64,000 bases of DNA, taken from contig NZ_AP017655.1 in the NCBI RefSeq assembly GCF_002355855.1, forward strand, positions 1,674,001 through 1,738,000, given 5' to 3'. The position numbers were made by a program, and so were the translations under genes. The notes under the pieces were generated by a model, which was not told where the DNA came from, did no database searches, and worked only from the letters and a program-made list of their open reading frames with translations. This DNA is from Sphingobium cloacae. GTDB taxonomy: Bacteria > Pseudomonadota > Alphaproteobacteria > Sphingomonadales > Sphingomonadaceae. This document shows positions 27,651 through 36,559 of this stretch, in pieces. Each line of letters starts with the position of its first letter. Position 1 is the first letter of the stretch.

Positions 27651-28497
27651 AGGCGAAGTCGAGGCCGATGTCGGCGGCCGGAGCGGACTGGGTGAGGCGA
27701 CCGACGCTGATATAGGTGACGCCGGTTTCCGCCTTCGCCCGGATGGTGTCGAGCGTGACCCCCCCCGACGCTTCGGTAGGCACGCGGCCGCCCACCAGCG
27801 TGACGGCTCCGCGCAGGGTGGGCGGGTCCATATTGTCGAGCAGCAGATGCGTGGCTCCGGCGGCGAGCGCGGGTTCGATCTGGTCCACGCGGTCGACCTC
27901 CACGATGATGCGCTCGATCCCGGCGGAAGCGGCACGGCGGACGGCTTCCTCCACCGATCCGGCGACGGCGACGTGATTGTCCTTGATCATCGCCGCGTCC
28001 CACAGGCCCATGCGATGATTGGTCGCGCCGCCCATGCGGGTCGCGTATTTTTCAAGGACGCGCAGGCCCGGAATGGTCTTGCGCGTGTCGAGCAGCGTCG
28101 CGCCGGTGCCCATGATCCGGTCCACATAGGCGCGGGTCATGGTGGCGATGCCGGTGAGGTGCTGGACCGTGTTGAGCGCGGACCGCTCCGCCGTCAGCAT
28201 GGCGCGGGCCTTGCCCTTCATCCGCAGGATGTCGGTTCCGGCCGGAACGCGGTCGCCGTCCTGGGCCAGGAACATGATCTCCACATCGGGGTCGAGATGG
28301 CGGAAGAAGGCGGCGGCGATGGGCAGGCCCGCCAGCGTCACCGGATCGCGGCTGTCCATCACGCCCTCGAACAGCGCGTCGGCGGGGATGACGGCCTCGC
28401 TGGTGACATCGCGGGAGTCGGGGCCGAGATCCTCGGCAAGGGTCGAGCGGACGAAGGCGTCGAGGTCGAAGCCGGGCAGGGTGAAGTCGCTCGTCAT
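27643..28497 (-). CDS. nadC: Nicotinate-nucleotide pyrophosphorylase (quinolinate phosphoribosyltransferase)
   Basis: A 284-residue enzyme converting quinolinate and PRPP to nicotinate mononucleotide and CO2 in de novo NAD synthesis. Family motifs are present: ERSALNTVQHLTGIATMT, LLDTRKTIPGLR with the substrate-binding Arg/Lys, and IKDNH. The C-terminal barrel has LLLDNMDPPTLR and ASGGVTLDTI. ATG 28497 overlaps the stop of the oligopeptidase gene (ATGA), which fixes the start. nadA lies 3.6 kb upstream on the same strand, with the lipase-like and peptidase genes between. Confidence 0.95.
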   Translation of the reverse strand: MTSDFTLPGFDLDAFVRSTLAEDLGPDSRDVTSEAVIPADALFEGVMDSRDPVTLAGLPIAAAFFRHLDPDVEIMFLAQDGDRVPAGTDILRMKGKARAMLTAERSALNTVQHLTGIATMTRAYVDRIMGTGATLLDTRKTIPGLRVLEKYATRMGGATNHRMGLWDAAMIKDNHVAVAGSVEEAVRRAASAGIERIIVEVDRVDQIEPALAAGATHLLLDNMDPPTLRGAVTLVGGRVPTEASGGVTLDTIRAKAETGVTYISVGRLTQSAPAADIGLDFAYA

Positions 28498-30614
28498 TTT
28501 GTCTCTCCCCCGATTTCGCGCCTCAGGAAAGCGTGGAGCAAGGCCGCGCGCACGGCGTCCTCCGCATGGTCCGCGCCGACCGAATGGCCGCCTTCGCGAT
28601 ATTCGTGATAATAGACAGGATTGCCATAATCCTTGAGCTTCGCGGCCATCTTGCGGGCGTGACCGGGGTGGACGCGGTCGTCCTTGGTCGACAGGTAGAA
28701 GAAGGCGGGCGGATATTTCACGCCCTTGCGGACATTCTGATAAGGCGACCATCCAGCCATGAAGGCCCAGTCCTGCGGCTTGTCGGGATCGCCATATTCA
28801 TCGATCCACGACGCGCCCGCCGACAGGTGGGAATAGCGCTTCATATCCTCCAGCGGGGAACCTGCGATCACCGCGCCATAAAGGTCGGGGCGCTGCGTCA
28901 TCGCCGCGCCGACCAGCACGCCGCCATTGGAACGGCCGGAAATGGCGATGCGGCCCTTTTCGCTGACGCCGGTCTTCATCAGGTCTTCGGCCACGGCGGT
29001 GAGGTCGTCGAAAGCGTTCTGCCGCTTTTCGCGCAGAGCCGCCGCATGCCATGCGGGGCCATATTCGCCGCCACCCCGGATATTGGCGAGGACATAGGCG
29101 TTGCCATCCTCCACCCAGAAGAGGCCGAGCGGCCCGGCCCGATAAGGCTCGGTGGTGAGATAGGTCGGCGTCTGCGCGGCGCGGAAACCGCCATAGGCGT
29201 GGATCAGCGCCGGGACCGGACCCGCCACGCCCTTCTTCCGGGCGAGGAAATAGGGGATGCGGGTGCCGTCCTTCGATATGGCGAAACGCTGTTCGACGGT
29301 GAACCGGCTGGCGTCGAAGCGCGGGGCGAGCTGCTGGACGGTGCGCGCGGGGCCTTCGGGACCGGCCGCCATCAGGCTGGGCGGGGTGAGCATCCCTTCG
29401 ACCGACGCGAAGATCATGTCGCGCTTGTCCGCCGCGCCGACGAGATGGACGGTCGCCTTGTCGGCGAGCGGGACGGCACGGCGGGTCCACGCGCCGGTCG
29501 CCGGATCGCGGGTGAGCGCGAGCAGCGCGCCGGACACATCGTCCAGTTGCTTGACCCAGAGGATATGGTCGGTGGCGCGGACATCCTCGATGACGGCGCG
29601 GGCGGTCGGTTCCAGCACGGTTTCGGGCGCGCCCGCCTTCCCCGCCGCCACGTCCGCCAGCGGCCATGCGACCAGGGAACCGGCGGGAATGTCGCCCAGC
29701 GGATCGTTCAGGAAAACGATCATCCGCCCACCGATCACCGCGCGCAGTTCGGCACTTTCGGGCACGGGCGTCCTGACGAGGCGGCCGCCCTCCCCCTCCA
29801 GCCACAGTTCGGCAGTGTAGAAGCTGAGCGCGCGGTTGAGGAAGGTCCAGCGCCTGTCGCCATCCTGTTCGACGCGGGGAGCGAGCGTCATGTCGCCGAC
29901 CGCCCCTTCCTTGACGATCGTCGCAGAGGCGAGCGGCGTACCGCGCTGCCAGCGCTTGACGATGCGCGGATAACCCGATGCGGTGAGGCTGCCCGCGCCA
30001 TAATCGGTGGCCACCAGCAGCGTATCCTTGTCCACCCAGGCGACGTCGCTCTTGGCTTCGGGGACGGTGAAGCCGCCGCTCACGAACCGGCCGGTGGCAA
30101 GGTCGAACTCGCGCACCACGTCCGCGTCGGTGCCGCCGGGGCTGAGCGATATGAGGCAGCGGGTGTAATCGGGGGCAAGGCAGTCGGCTTCGTGCCAGAC
30201 CCAGCTCTTGCCCTCCGCCTTGCCGAGCGCGTCCACGTCGATCACGGTCTTCCAGACCGGCTTGCCCGCGAGGTAGGAGGCAAGATCGGTCGAGCGCCAG
30301 AGGCCGCGCGGGTTCTTCGCATCGCGCCAGAGGTTCATGACGCGATCGCCCAGCACCTGATCGGGCAGCGCGATCTGGCTTTCGTCGTCGAGGATCGCGC
30401 GGGCGCGGGCGCGGTCCCGTTCGAAGGCAGGATCGGCGCGCAGCAGGCGGTCGGTGTCCGCATTCCACCTTTCGACCTGCGCTATGGCCCTGGGGCCTTC
30501 GATGTCCTCCAGCCAGAGATAGGGGTCGGCGGGCGCGGCGGCGATCAGGGCGGGCGAAAGAAGCGCGGCGAGCGTCAGGGCGCTCGAACGAAGCATGACA
30601 GGCAGCTTTTTCAT
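28494..30614 (-). CDS. Secreted prolyl oligopeptidase family serine peptidase (S9A)
   Basis: A protein of about 706 residues with a signal peptide, a long N-terminal beta-propeller and a C-terminal alpha/beta-hydrolase domain. The catalytic triad is visible: Ser562 in GRSNGG, Asp646 in KDDRVHP and His677 in GGHSVG. The leading PYLWLEDIEGPRA is the usual S9A mature start. It cleaves short peptides, probably after proline, in the periplasm. ATG 30614 is used; a second ATG six codons later would give the same signal peptide. It overlaps nadC by 4 bp. Confidence 0.92.
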   Translation of the reverse strand: MKKLPVMLRSSALTLAALLSPALIAAAPADPYLWLEDIEGPRAIAQVERWNADTDRLLRADPAFERDRARARAILDDESQIALPDQVLGDRVMNLWRDAKNPRGLWRSTDLASYLAGKPVWKTVIDVDALGKAEGKSWVWHEADCLAPDYTRCLISLSPGGTDADVVREFDLATGRFVSGGFTVPEAKSDVAWVDKDTLLVATDYGAGSLTASGYPRIVKRWQRGTPLASATIVKEGAVGDMTLAPRVEQDGDRRWTFLNRALSFYTAELWLEGEGGRLVRTPVPESAELRAVIGGRMIVFLNDPLGDIPAGSLVAWPLADVAAGKAGAPETVLEPTARAVIEDVRATDHILWVKQLDDVSGALLALTRDPATGAWTRRAVPLADKATVHLVGAADKRDMIFASVEGMLTPPSLMAAGPEGPARTVQQLAPRFDASRFTVEQRFAISKDGTRIPYFLARKKGVAGPVPALIHAYGGFRAAQTPTYLTTEPYRAGPLGLFWVEDGNAYVLANIRGGGEYGPAWHAAALREKRQNAFDDLTAVAEDLMKTGVSEKGRIAISGRSNGGVLVGAAMTQRPDLYGAVIAGSPLEDMKRYSHLSAGASWIDEYGDPDKPQDWAFMAGWSPYQNVRKGVKYPPAFFYLSTKDDRVHPGHARKMAAKLKDYGNPVYYHEYREGGHSVGADHAEDAVRAALLHAFLRREIGGETK

Positions 30615-30664
30615 GGACCGAGGCGATAAGCGATCCCGCCGCGTCGCGCCAGTATGCAGCATCG

Positions 30665-32080
30665 CTAAAGCAGCGATCCGACCATCCGGGCGATATTCTC
30701 CGCGATCTTGCGCGGGAAGGGACGGGCGCGCCATGCGACGCGCTCGATCTCGTCGCTATGGGTCAGCCATTCGCGCTGCACGGCTTCCACCGCCGCGACC
30801 GATGGCGGGTCGAACAGGAGGAGGCTGGCTTCCTCGTTCAACTGGAAGGAGCGCAGGTCCACATTGCTGGAGCCGATGAGCGCAAGGCGGCCGTCGATGC
30901 TGACCGTCTTGGCGTGGAGCAGATAGCGGCGATAGGCGTGGATATGGATGCCCGCCGCCAGCAGCTCCGAATAATAGGAGCTTTGCGCGAGCCGCACGAG
31001 CCACTGGTCCACCGCCGCCGACACGATGACGTCGATGCGCACGCCGCGCAGCACCGCCGTCCGCATCGCGTCGACCAGATCGTCGTCGGGAATGAAATAG
31101 GGCGTGACGAGGATCACATGGCTGCGCGCCTGGTGCAATTGCCAGACCAGCAGCGTCTTGAACCCTTCCAGCGGATATTCCGCCCCGCTGGGAAGAAGCT
31201 GCGCCACGGCCTGTCCGGCGGGCAGCGGCACGGCGACGGGCGCGGACGGCAGGGCATGGGTTTCCAGATACCAGTCGGCGCGGACGATCGCCTCCATTTC
31301 CGCCACCACCGGGCCGGTCACGCGGGCGACCAGTTCGCGGTTGACGATACCGGGCTTGAAATTCTTCGCGACAAGATTCTGCGACCCGACATAGCCGATC
31401 ATGCCGTCGATCACGAAAAGCTTGCGATGGTTGCGCATGTCGCGCCGGGTGCGCCCACGCAGCCAGCGGAAGGGCAGCGCCTCGCGATATTCGACGCCCG
31501 CCGCCTCCAGCATCGCCAGCGTGCCGCGCCGCCATGGGCGCGAACCCACGGGATCGAACATCACCTGCACCGCGACGCCCCGCGCGACGGCCCGGCCCAT
31601 CGCATCGGCGAGGCGCTGGCCCACGGCATCGTTGGCGAGGATGTAGACGAGGATGCGCACATGGCTGCGCGCGCCGTCTATGTCGGCGATCAGCCGGTCG
31701 ATAGCGGCGTCATAATCGGAGATCAGGTCGACCGCATTGCCGGTGGCCGCGGGCATCCTGCCCAGCGATGCGGTCAGGGCGACGATGGCGTCCTGCCGCG
31801 GATCGGGCGGCGGGGCGTGGGCGGCAAGGCGGGAGCCGAGGATATGGAACCAGCCGTCCAGTTCCGCGAACCGCTCCCGCCGCCATTCGGGGAAACGCGG
31901 GGAGCCGATGGCGAGGAACAGCAGCAGGCCCGGCACCGGCAGGAAGAAGATCAGCAGCAGCCATGCCCGCGTCGCGGCGGGCGAGCGGCGGAAGGGGATG
32001 GCCACCAGCGCGCCGATGCGGATCGCCCATTCCAGGACATAGAAGGCGATCCCCCATTCATTGTCGGGAACGCCGAACAT
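30665..32080 (-). CDS. cls: Cardiolipin synthase (phospholipase D type)
   Basis: A 471-residue membrane enzyme that joins two phosphatidylglycerol molecules to make cardiolipin. Two N-terminal hydrophobic segments (about 8-28 and 38-60) precede two PLD domains, each with the HKD motif: NHRKLFVIDG with GSQN, and LHAKTVSIDG with GSSN. Length and order match ClsA-type enzymes. It starts 21 bp after the nadA stop, so it is in the nadA operon. Confidence 0.94.
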   Translation of the reverse strand: MFGVPDNEWGIAFYVLEWAIRIGALVAIPFRRSPAATRAWLLLIFFLPVPGLLLFLAIGSPRFPEWRRERFAELDGWFHILGSRLAAHAPPPDPRQDAIVALTASLGRMPAATGNAVDLISDYDAAIDRLIADIDGARSHVRILVYILANDAVGQRLADAMGRAVARGVAVQVMFDPVGSRPWRRGTLAMLEAAGVEYREALPFRWLRGRTRRDMRNHRKLFVIDGMIGYVGSQNLVAKNFKPGIVNRELVARVTGPVVAEMEAIVRADWYLETHALPSAPVAVPLPAGQAVAQLLPSGAEYPLEGFKTLLVWQLHQARSHVILVTPYFIPDDDLVDAMRTAVLRGVRIDVIVSAAVDQWLVRLAQSSYYSELLAAGIHIHAYRRYLLHAKTVSIDGRLALIGSSNVDLRSFQLNEEASLLLFDPPSVAAVEAVQREWLTHSDEIERVAWRARPFPRKIAENIARMVGSLL

Positions 32081-32101
32081 GATCTCCCCTCCCCGGCCAG
32101 C

Positions 32102-33088
32102 CTAGCGCGCGCCGAGGTCGCCCTGCCCCACCGTGCCGCTCGCCATTTCGAGCATCCGGTCGAGGCTCCTCTTCGCGGCGAGCCGCAGGTCCTCGTCCAT
32201 TTCGATGCGCGGCTGAAGGTCGCGCAGGGCGAGATAGAGCTTTTCCAGCGTGTTGAGCGCCATATAGGGACAGATGTTGCAGTTGCAGTTGCCGTCGGCG
32301 CCGGGCGCGCCGATGAAATTCTTGTGCGGCATCGCCTTCTGCATCTGGTAGATGATGTGCGGCTCGGTGGCGACGATCAGCGTGTCGCCTTCCATATGCT
32401 TTGCATAATCGAGGATTCCGCTGGTCGAGCCGATATAGTCGGCCAGATCGACGATATGCCCCGGACATTCCGGATGGGCCACGACCGGCGCGCCGGGATG
32501 TTGCAGTTTCAGCTTCGCCAGCTCGGTCTCGCTGAACGCCTCATGCACGATGCACACGCCCGGCCACAACAGCATGTCGCGCCCCAGCTTGCGCTTGAGA
32601 TAGCCGCCCAGATGCTTGTCGGGGCCAAAGATGATCTTCTGATCCTTGGGCAACTGCGCGACGATCTTCTCCGCCGAGGAGGAGGTGACGATGATGTCGC
32701 TGAGCGCCTTCACCTCCGTCGAGCAATTGATGTAGCTGAGCGCGATATGGTCGGGATGCGCCTCGCGAAACGCCTTGTACTGGGCGGGAGGGCAGCTGTC
32801 CTCCAGCGAGCAGCCCGCATCCATGTCCGGCAGGACCACGATCTTTTCCGGCGACAGGATCTTCGCGGTTTCCGCCATGAAGCGCACGCCGCAAAAGGCG
32901 ATGACGTCCGCGTCCGTCTCCGCGGCGCGGCGCGACAGTTCCAGGGAGTCGCCGACGAAATCGGACAGTTCCTGGATTTCGGGCTTCTGATAATAATGGC
33001 CGAGGATGACGGCGTTCCGCTCCTTGCGCAGCCGGTCGATTTCCGCACGCAGATCCACGCCCTGCGGGATTCCGGTGATCGCGTTCAT
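32102..33088 (-). CDS. nadA: Quinolinate synthase A
   Basis: A 328-residue [4Fe-4S] enzyme that condenses iminoaspartate with dihydroxyacetone phosphate to quinolinate. Likely cluster ligands are Cys122, Cys208 (HPECPGH) and Cys273 of the C268-x-C270-x2-C273 motif. GHYYQKPEIQ near the N-terminus and VTSSSAEKIV are family motifs. No nadB (L-aspartate oxidase) is beside it; iminoaspartate may come from a distant nadB or an aspartate dehydrogenase. It lies downstream of a DUF4230 gene with a 36-bp gap. Confidence 0.95.
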   Translation of the reverse strand: MNAITGIPQGVDLRAEIDRLRKERNAVILGHYYQKPEIQELSDFVGDSLELSRRAAETDADVIAFCGVRFMAETAKILSPEKIVVLPDMDAGCSLEDSCPPAQYKAFREAHPDHIALSYINCSTEVKALSDIIVTSSSAEKIVAQLPKDQKIIFGPDKHLGGYLKRKLGRDMLLWPGVCIVHEAFSETELAKLKLQHPGAPVVAHPECPGHIVDLADYIGSTSGILDYAKHMEGDTLIVATEPHIIYQMQKAMPHKNFIGAPGADGNCNCNICPYMALNTLEKLYLALRDLQPRIEMDEDLRLAAKRSLDRMLEMASGTVGQGDLGAR

Positions 33089-33124
33089 TGCTCCAAACTC
33101 CTCAACTACCCTTGCGACCGCCCC

Positions 33125-33844
33125 CTAGCGGGCCTGCCCTTTGTTGGCCAGCACCTCATTGATCGGGGTGGTCACGTCCCATTGCTCCTTGCTCGTGCCT
33201 GCCCTTTCCGGCGGGAAAGTCACGATCACCCGGGCATCACCATAGCCCATCACGCCCAGCGGCGCACCCAGCAGCTTGCCCAGCGCGGCGCGGCCATAAT
33301 CGCGGGCCTGCGCCATGCGTTCGGGCGAACGCGCTTCCTTTTCCGCCCGGCCCTGCGCATGGGCGGAGGTGCGGCGGCTGAGTTCCTCCGCCGCCTGCCG
33401 CGTGACGAACATGCCCGACGTGCGGACCAGCGTGCGGGCGGCTTCGTCGACATTGGGCCGCGCGGGCTTCACGTCCGGCGCGTTGACGATCAGGGTGCGG
33501 GTCTTTTCGTTCCACTCCAGGTCGCCGGGGCCGATCCGGCTCACGTCGACGAAATAATCGACGGAGAAGGGCATCTTCACCACCTGATCCGACTTCAGCC
33601 AGCCGAAGCCGCGCACGTCCTGCGCCGTGCTCTGGACCGTACCGGACAGTTCGGACACCTTGAGGCTGCTCGCGCCGGCGAACCGCTCCGCGATGAGCTT
33701 CGTGACGGCGGACCCGTCCTCCTCCACCGTCACCACATAGTCGCGATTGTAACGCTGCCAACCGGTGAGCATGGCGCCGGCAGCGATCAGCACCAGCAGC
33801 GCGACGGCCGCGGGCGCGCCATAGCGTTTCAGCAAAGCCGCCAT
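33125..33844 (-). CDS. DUF4230-like membrane-anchored protein
   Basis: A 239-residue protein with a single N-terminal membrane segment (about 8-28) and a large outside-facing domain. The segment YFVDVSRIGPGDLEWNEKTR, followed by LIVNAPDV, matches the core of DUF4230, a family of unknown function. Its start overlaps the end of the MBL hydrolase gene by 16 bp, so the two are probably translated together. I can offer no biochemical role. Confidence 0.7.
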   Translation of the reverse strand: MAALLKRYGAPAAVALLVLIAAGAMLTGWQRYNRDYVVTVEEDGSAVTKLIAERFAGASSLKVSELSGTVQSTAQDVRGFGWLKSDQVVKMPFSVDYFVDVSRIGPGDLEWNEKTRTLIVNAPDVKPARPNVDEAARTLVRTSGMFVTRQAAEELSRRTSAHAQGRAEKEARSPERMAQARDYGRAALGKLLGAPLGVMGYGDARVIVTFPPERAGTSKEQWDVTTPINEVLANKGQAR

Positions 33845-34716
33845 CGCCCGTCATCCAGCGGAGCGGCGATGCCGCGCTGGTCCAGATCGATGAGATGGGC
33901 CAGGACCGACCGCCCCGCCGCGCCGTGCAGGCGGGAATCGACACCCTTGTACATTTCCGCGACCATGGCGGGGATCGGGGAGACGCCGTTGCGTTCGAGG
34001 AAGCGGAGAATCTGCCCCTCCCGCTGCTTGCGATGCCCCATCATGCCGCGCACGAGGCGCTGGGGATTTTCCACCGGATCGCCATGCGCCGGATAATAAA
34101 CGGCGTCATCCCGGTCGAGCAGGCGCTGCATGGAGCGCATATAATCCGTCATGTCGCCATCGGGCGGCGAGATGACGCTGGTCGACCAGCCCATGACATG
34201 ATCGCCGGTGAACAGCGCCTTTTCCTCCAGCAGCGCAAAGCAGAGATGGTTGGAGGTGTGGCCGGGCGTGGCGACGGCTTCGAGCGTCCAGCCTTCTCCC
34301 GCCACCCGATCGCCATCGGACAATATGCGGTCGGGGCGGTAGGAGGCGTCGAAGGCGGCGTCTGCGCGCGGGCCATCATCCTCCATGGCGAGCGGCGCGC
34401 AACCGACGATCGGCGCGCCGACGATCTGCGAGAGCGGAGCCGCCGCCGGGCTGTGATCGCGATGGGTGTGGGTGCACAGGATCGCGCGGACGGGGCGCCC
34501 CTCCAGCGCCGCGACCACCGCCGCGACATGCGCTGGCTCGTCCGGGCCGGGATCTATCACCGCCACGTCGCTCTGGCCCACGACATAGGTCTGCGTGCCC
34601 GTATAGGTGAAAGGCGACGGGTTGGGCGCCAATATGCGCCCCACCCGCGCAGACAGCGTCATGCGGATGCCGGTCGGCATATCGGCCGGATCGATCGGGG
34701 CGTTCATGCTTCCCAT
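33829..34716 (-). CDS. Metallo-beta-lactamase fold hydrolase
   Basis: A 295-residue MBL-fold protein. The metal site THTHRDHS gives His83, His85, Asp87 and His88, and further ligands lie in TPGHTSNH and FTGDHVM. A C-terminal helical domain (about 220-295, winged-helix-like) is typical of the LACTB2/glyoxalase II-like branch that acts on thioesters or RNA. Two ATGs nine bases apart (34716 and 34707) are possible starts. It is the first gene of the run that leads to nadA. Confidence 0.88.
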   Translation of the reverse strand: MGSMNAPIDPADMPTGIRMTLSARVGRILAPNPSPFTYTGTQTYVVGQSDVAVIDPGPDEPAHVAAVVAALEGRPVRAILCTHTHRDHSPAAAPLSQIVGAPIVGCAPLAMEDDGPRADAAFDASYRPDRILSDGDRVAGEGWTLEAVATPGHTSNHLCFALLEEKALFTGDHVMGWSTSVISPPDGDMTDYMRSMQRLLDRDDAVYYPAHGDPVENPQRLVRGMMGHRKQREGQILRFLERNGVSPIPAMVAEMYKGVDSRLHGAAGRSVLAHLIDLDQRGIAAPLDDGRWRLC

Positions 34717-34792
34717 GTGCCCATTTCGCGGACTTTTTCAAGGGCGCGGGGAAGGGATTCCGTTTCGGCGATGCGTAGCCTAGAATGGCGGC

Positions 34793-35689
34793 ATGACCGC
34801 ATCCTCCGCCCCGATCGAAGACTGGCGTCGTCATCTGGCGCTCGACCGGCGACGGTCGGCGCATACGGTGCGCGCCTATATGGCGACGGCGGAGCGGCTG
34901 GTCGCCTTTCTGGAGGAGCATCGCGGCGAAGCGGTGACGCGGGCGATGCTGGCGCGGCTGGATCAGGCGGACGTGCGGGCCTTCCTGACGATGCGGCGGA
35001 TGGACGGCATAGGCAACCTGTCCGCCGCGCGGGAATTGTCGGCGGTGCGGGGCTTCCTCCAATTCGCGGGGGGCGAGGAAGGGCGCGTGCCCGCCCTGAA
35101 GGGGCCGCGGGTGAAGCGCGGGCTGCCGCGGCCGATTTCCCCGGACGAAGCGGTGGCTCTGGCCGAAGACATCGCGGAAACGGCGCGGGACGGGTGGATC
35201 GGCGCGCGCGACTGGGCGGTGCTGATGCTGCTTTACGGCGCGGGGCTGCGCATCGGCGAGGCGACGGGACTGACCGGCGACGTGCTGCCGCTCGGCGACA
35301 CGCTGCGCGTCACGGGCAAGCGGAACAAGACGCGCATAGTGCCGCTGCTGCCGCAGGTAAGACAGGCCATCGAGCAATATGTCACCCTTTGCCCCTATGC
35401 CCCGGCGCGGGGCGAGCCGCTGTTCCGGGGCGCGCGGGGCGGGCCGCTTTCCCCCGCTCTCATCCGGCGGGCGGTGCAGGGCGCGCGCGGGAGGCTGGGC
35501 CTGCCGGAGCGCACGACACCCCATGCGCTACGGCACAGCTTCGCCACGCATCTGCTGGGCCGGGGCGCAGACCTGCGCTCGTTACAGGAATTGCTGGGCC
35601 ATGCCAGCCTGTCCTCGACGCAGGTCTATACGCAGGTCGATGCGGCGCATCTGCTGGACGTTTATCGGAATGCCCATCCGCGCGCTTAA
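34793..35689 (+). CDS. xerC: Tyrosine recombinase XerC
   Basis: A 298-residue recombinase. An N-terminal SAM-like DNA-binding domain (1-95) precedes the catalytic domain, which has all active residues: Arg153 (GAGLRIGE), Lys176, His244 and Arg247 (HALRHSF), His270 (LGHAS) and Tyr279 (TQVYTQVD). The length and LGHASLSSTQVYT motif fit the XerC/XerD pair that resolves chromosome dimers at dif; no attachment site or phage gene is nearby. Distinguishing XerC from XerD rests on overall resemblance and is less certain than the enzyme class. Confidence 0.88.
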   Translation: MTASSAPIEDWRRHLALDRRRSAHTVRAYMATAERLVAFLEEHRGEAVTRAMLARLDQADVRAFLTMRRMDGIGNLSAARELSAVRGFLQFAGGEEGRVPALKGPRVKRGLPRPISPDEAVALAEDIAETARDGWIGARDWAVLMLLYGAGLRIGEATGLTGDVLPLGDTLRVTGKRNKTRIVPLLPQVRQAIEQYVTLCPYAPARGEPLFRGARGGPLSPALIRRAVQGARGRLGLPERTTPHALRHSFATHLLGRGADLRSLQELLGHASLSSTQVYTQVDAAHLLDVYRNAHPRA

Positions 35690-35690
35690 T

Positions 35691-35704
35691 TTGACATGGA
35701 TCAA
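35691..35704 (+). promoter_or_regulatory. FNR-type binding site upstream of truncated haemoglobin gene
   Basis: TTGACATGGATCAA matches the FNR/FnrL consensus TTGAT-N4-ATCAA with one substitution. It begins right after the xerC stop and ends 57 bp before the haemoglobin ATG, a position suited to activation or repression of that gene in low oxygen. Confidence 0.7.
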
Positions 35705-35761
35705 TGACAAGGGCCGCAGGCACGGCAAGCTGAATCCTTTTTCAGCGGAAGGAACGAGCCG

Positions 35762-36172
35762 ATGACCAGCGCCCCGCCGCCAACCCCCTATGAGCATATC
35801 GGCAGCGAACCCGTCGTGCGCGCGATTGTCGACCATTTCTACGACCTGCTGGAAACCGATCCCAACTTTGCCGGTCTGCGGGCGCTTCATGCGGCGGACC
35901 TTGGTCCTGTCCGTCACGGACTGACGCGTTTCCTGGTGGGTTGGCTGGGCGGGCCGCGCGACTGGTTCGAGCGCGGCACATGCGTGATGTCGCTGCATCG
36001 CGCCTTTCCGATCACGCCGGCCCTCGCGGATCAATGGTCGCTCGCCATGGCCTGCGCCATCGCGGCGCAGGAGAAGATGGATCGGGCCATGGGCGACGCG
36101 ATGGCGGAGGCGCTCGGCCATATGGCGGGCGGCATGGTCAATGCCGCCCTTGAGGATAGCGAGGCCAGCTGA
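35762..36172 (+). CDS. Truncated haemoglobin (group II)
   Basis: A 136-residue globin. Phe26-Tyr27 fit the B9/B10 haem-pocket positions. The proximal histidine is probably His79 in MSLHRAFPI, and Trp92 fits the G8 tryptophan that marks group II (trHbO type). The segment FLVGWLGGPRDWFERG is also usual. Such proteins bind O2 and help detoxify NO or peroxide, or deliver O2 under low oxygen. An FNR-type box lies 57 bp upstream. The gene stands alone between xerC and a short gene of unknown function. Confidence 0.88.
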   Translation: MTSAPPPTPYEHIGSEPVVRAIVDHFYDLLETDPNFAGLRALHAADLGPVRHGLTRFLVGWLGGPRDWFERGTCVMSLHRAFPITPALADQWSLAMACAIAAQEKMDRAMGDAMAEALGHMAGGMVNAALEDSEAS

Positions 36173-36256
36173 CCGGCGAGAACATGCAAGACATCAAAAG
36201 GCCATAATTTGTCTTCAGCCTCGGCGCCGATCCATGGGTGATCGGAGAAAAACGCG

Positions 36257-36553
36257 ATGGTTTTTCATCTCATTCTCGCGCTGCAAGGCACCGGTTCGGT
36301 CGATGCGCCGGCCATTCCGCCTGATTTCGACCTTCAGCATGTCAAAGCATCGGAAGACAGCGCCATCATCGTGACCGGCCGCCGGACCAGCCAGAGGATA
36401 GAGCGCGCGCCCGTTAGCGAAGAGCCGCCGCTGGGCCGCGCGGAGGTCGGCCTGTTCGGCAAGGCGCGCGCCGATGTGCATGTGGAAAGTCACAGCCTGG
36501 CGGGCGGCGCGATTTCCAACCGCGTGATGGTGGGCATCAAGATGCCCTTCTGA
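36257..36553 (+). CDS. Hypothetical protein, 98 residues
   Basis: Not recognised. The short protein begins with a hydrophobic stretch, possibly an uncleaved or weak signal (MVFHLILALQGTGSV), and has a central IIVTGRRTSQRIER segment that recalls plug-like VTGxR strings of sphingomonad outer-membrane proteins. It ends in MPF, which fits a beta-strand with terminal Phe. A GGAG box lies 9 nt before the ATG. It ends 6 bp before the convergent DedA gene. Real coding is likely but not certain. Confidence 0.55.
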   Translation: MVFHLILALQGTGSVDAPAIPPDFDLQHVKASEDSAIIVTGRRTSQRIERAPVSEEPPLGRAEVGLFGKARADVHVESHSLAGGAISNRVMVGIKMPF

Positions 36554-36559
36554 CCGCCG

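Noticed and set aside
30758..34096. Long + strand open frame opposite cls, nadA and the MBL gene
   Set aside because: Same cause: an antisense shadow with low-complexity composition and no motif, while the minus-strand genes have intact catalytic residues.
34793..35689. Tyrosine recombinase as a sign of an integrated element
   Set aside because: The protein has the size and motifs of chromosomal XerC/XerD, and no tRNA, attachment repeat, phage or plasmid gene is nearby.
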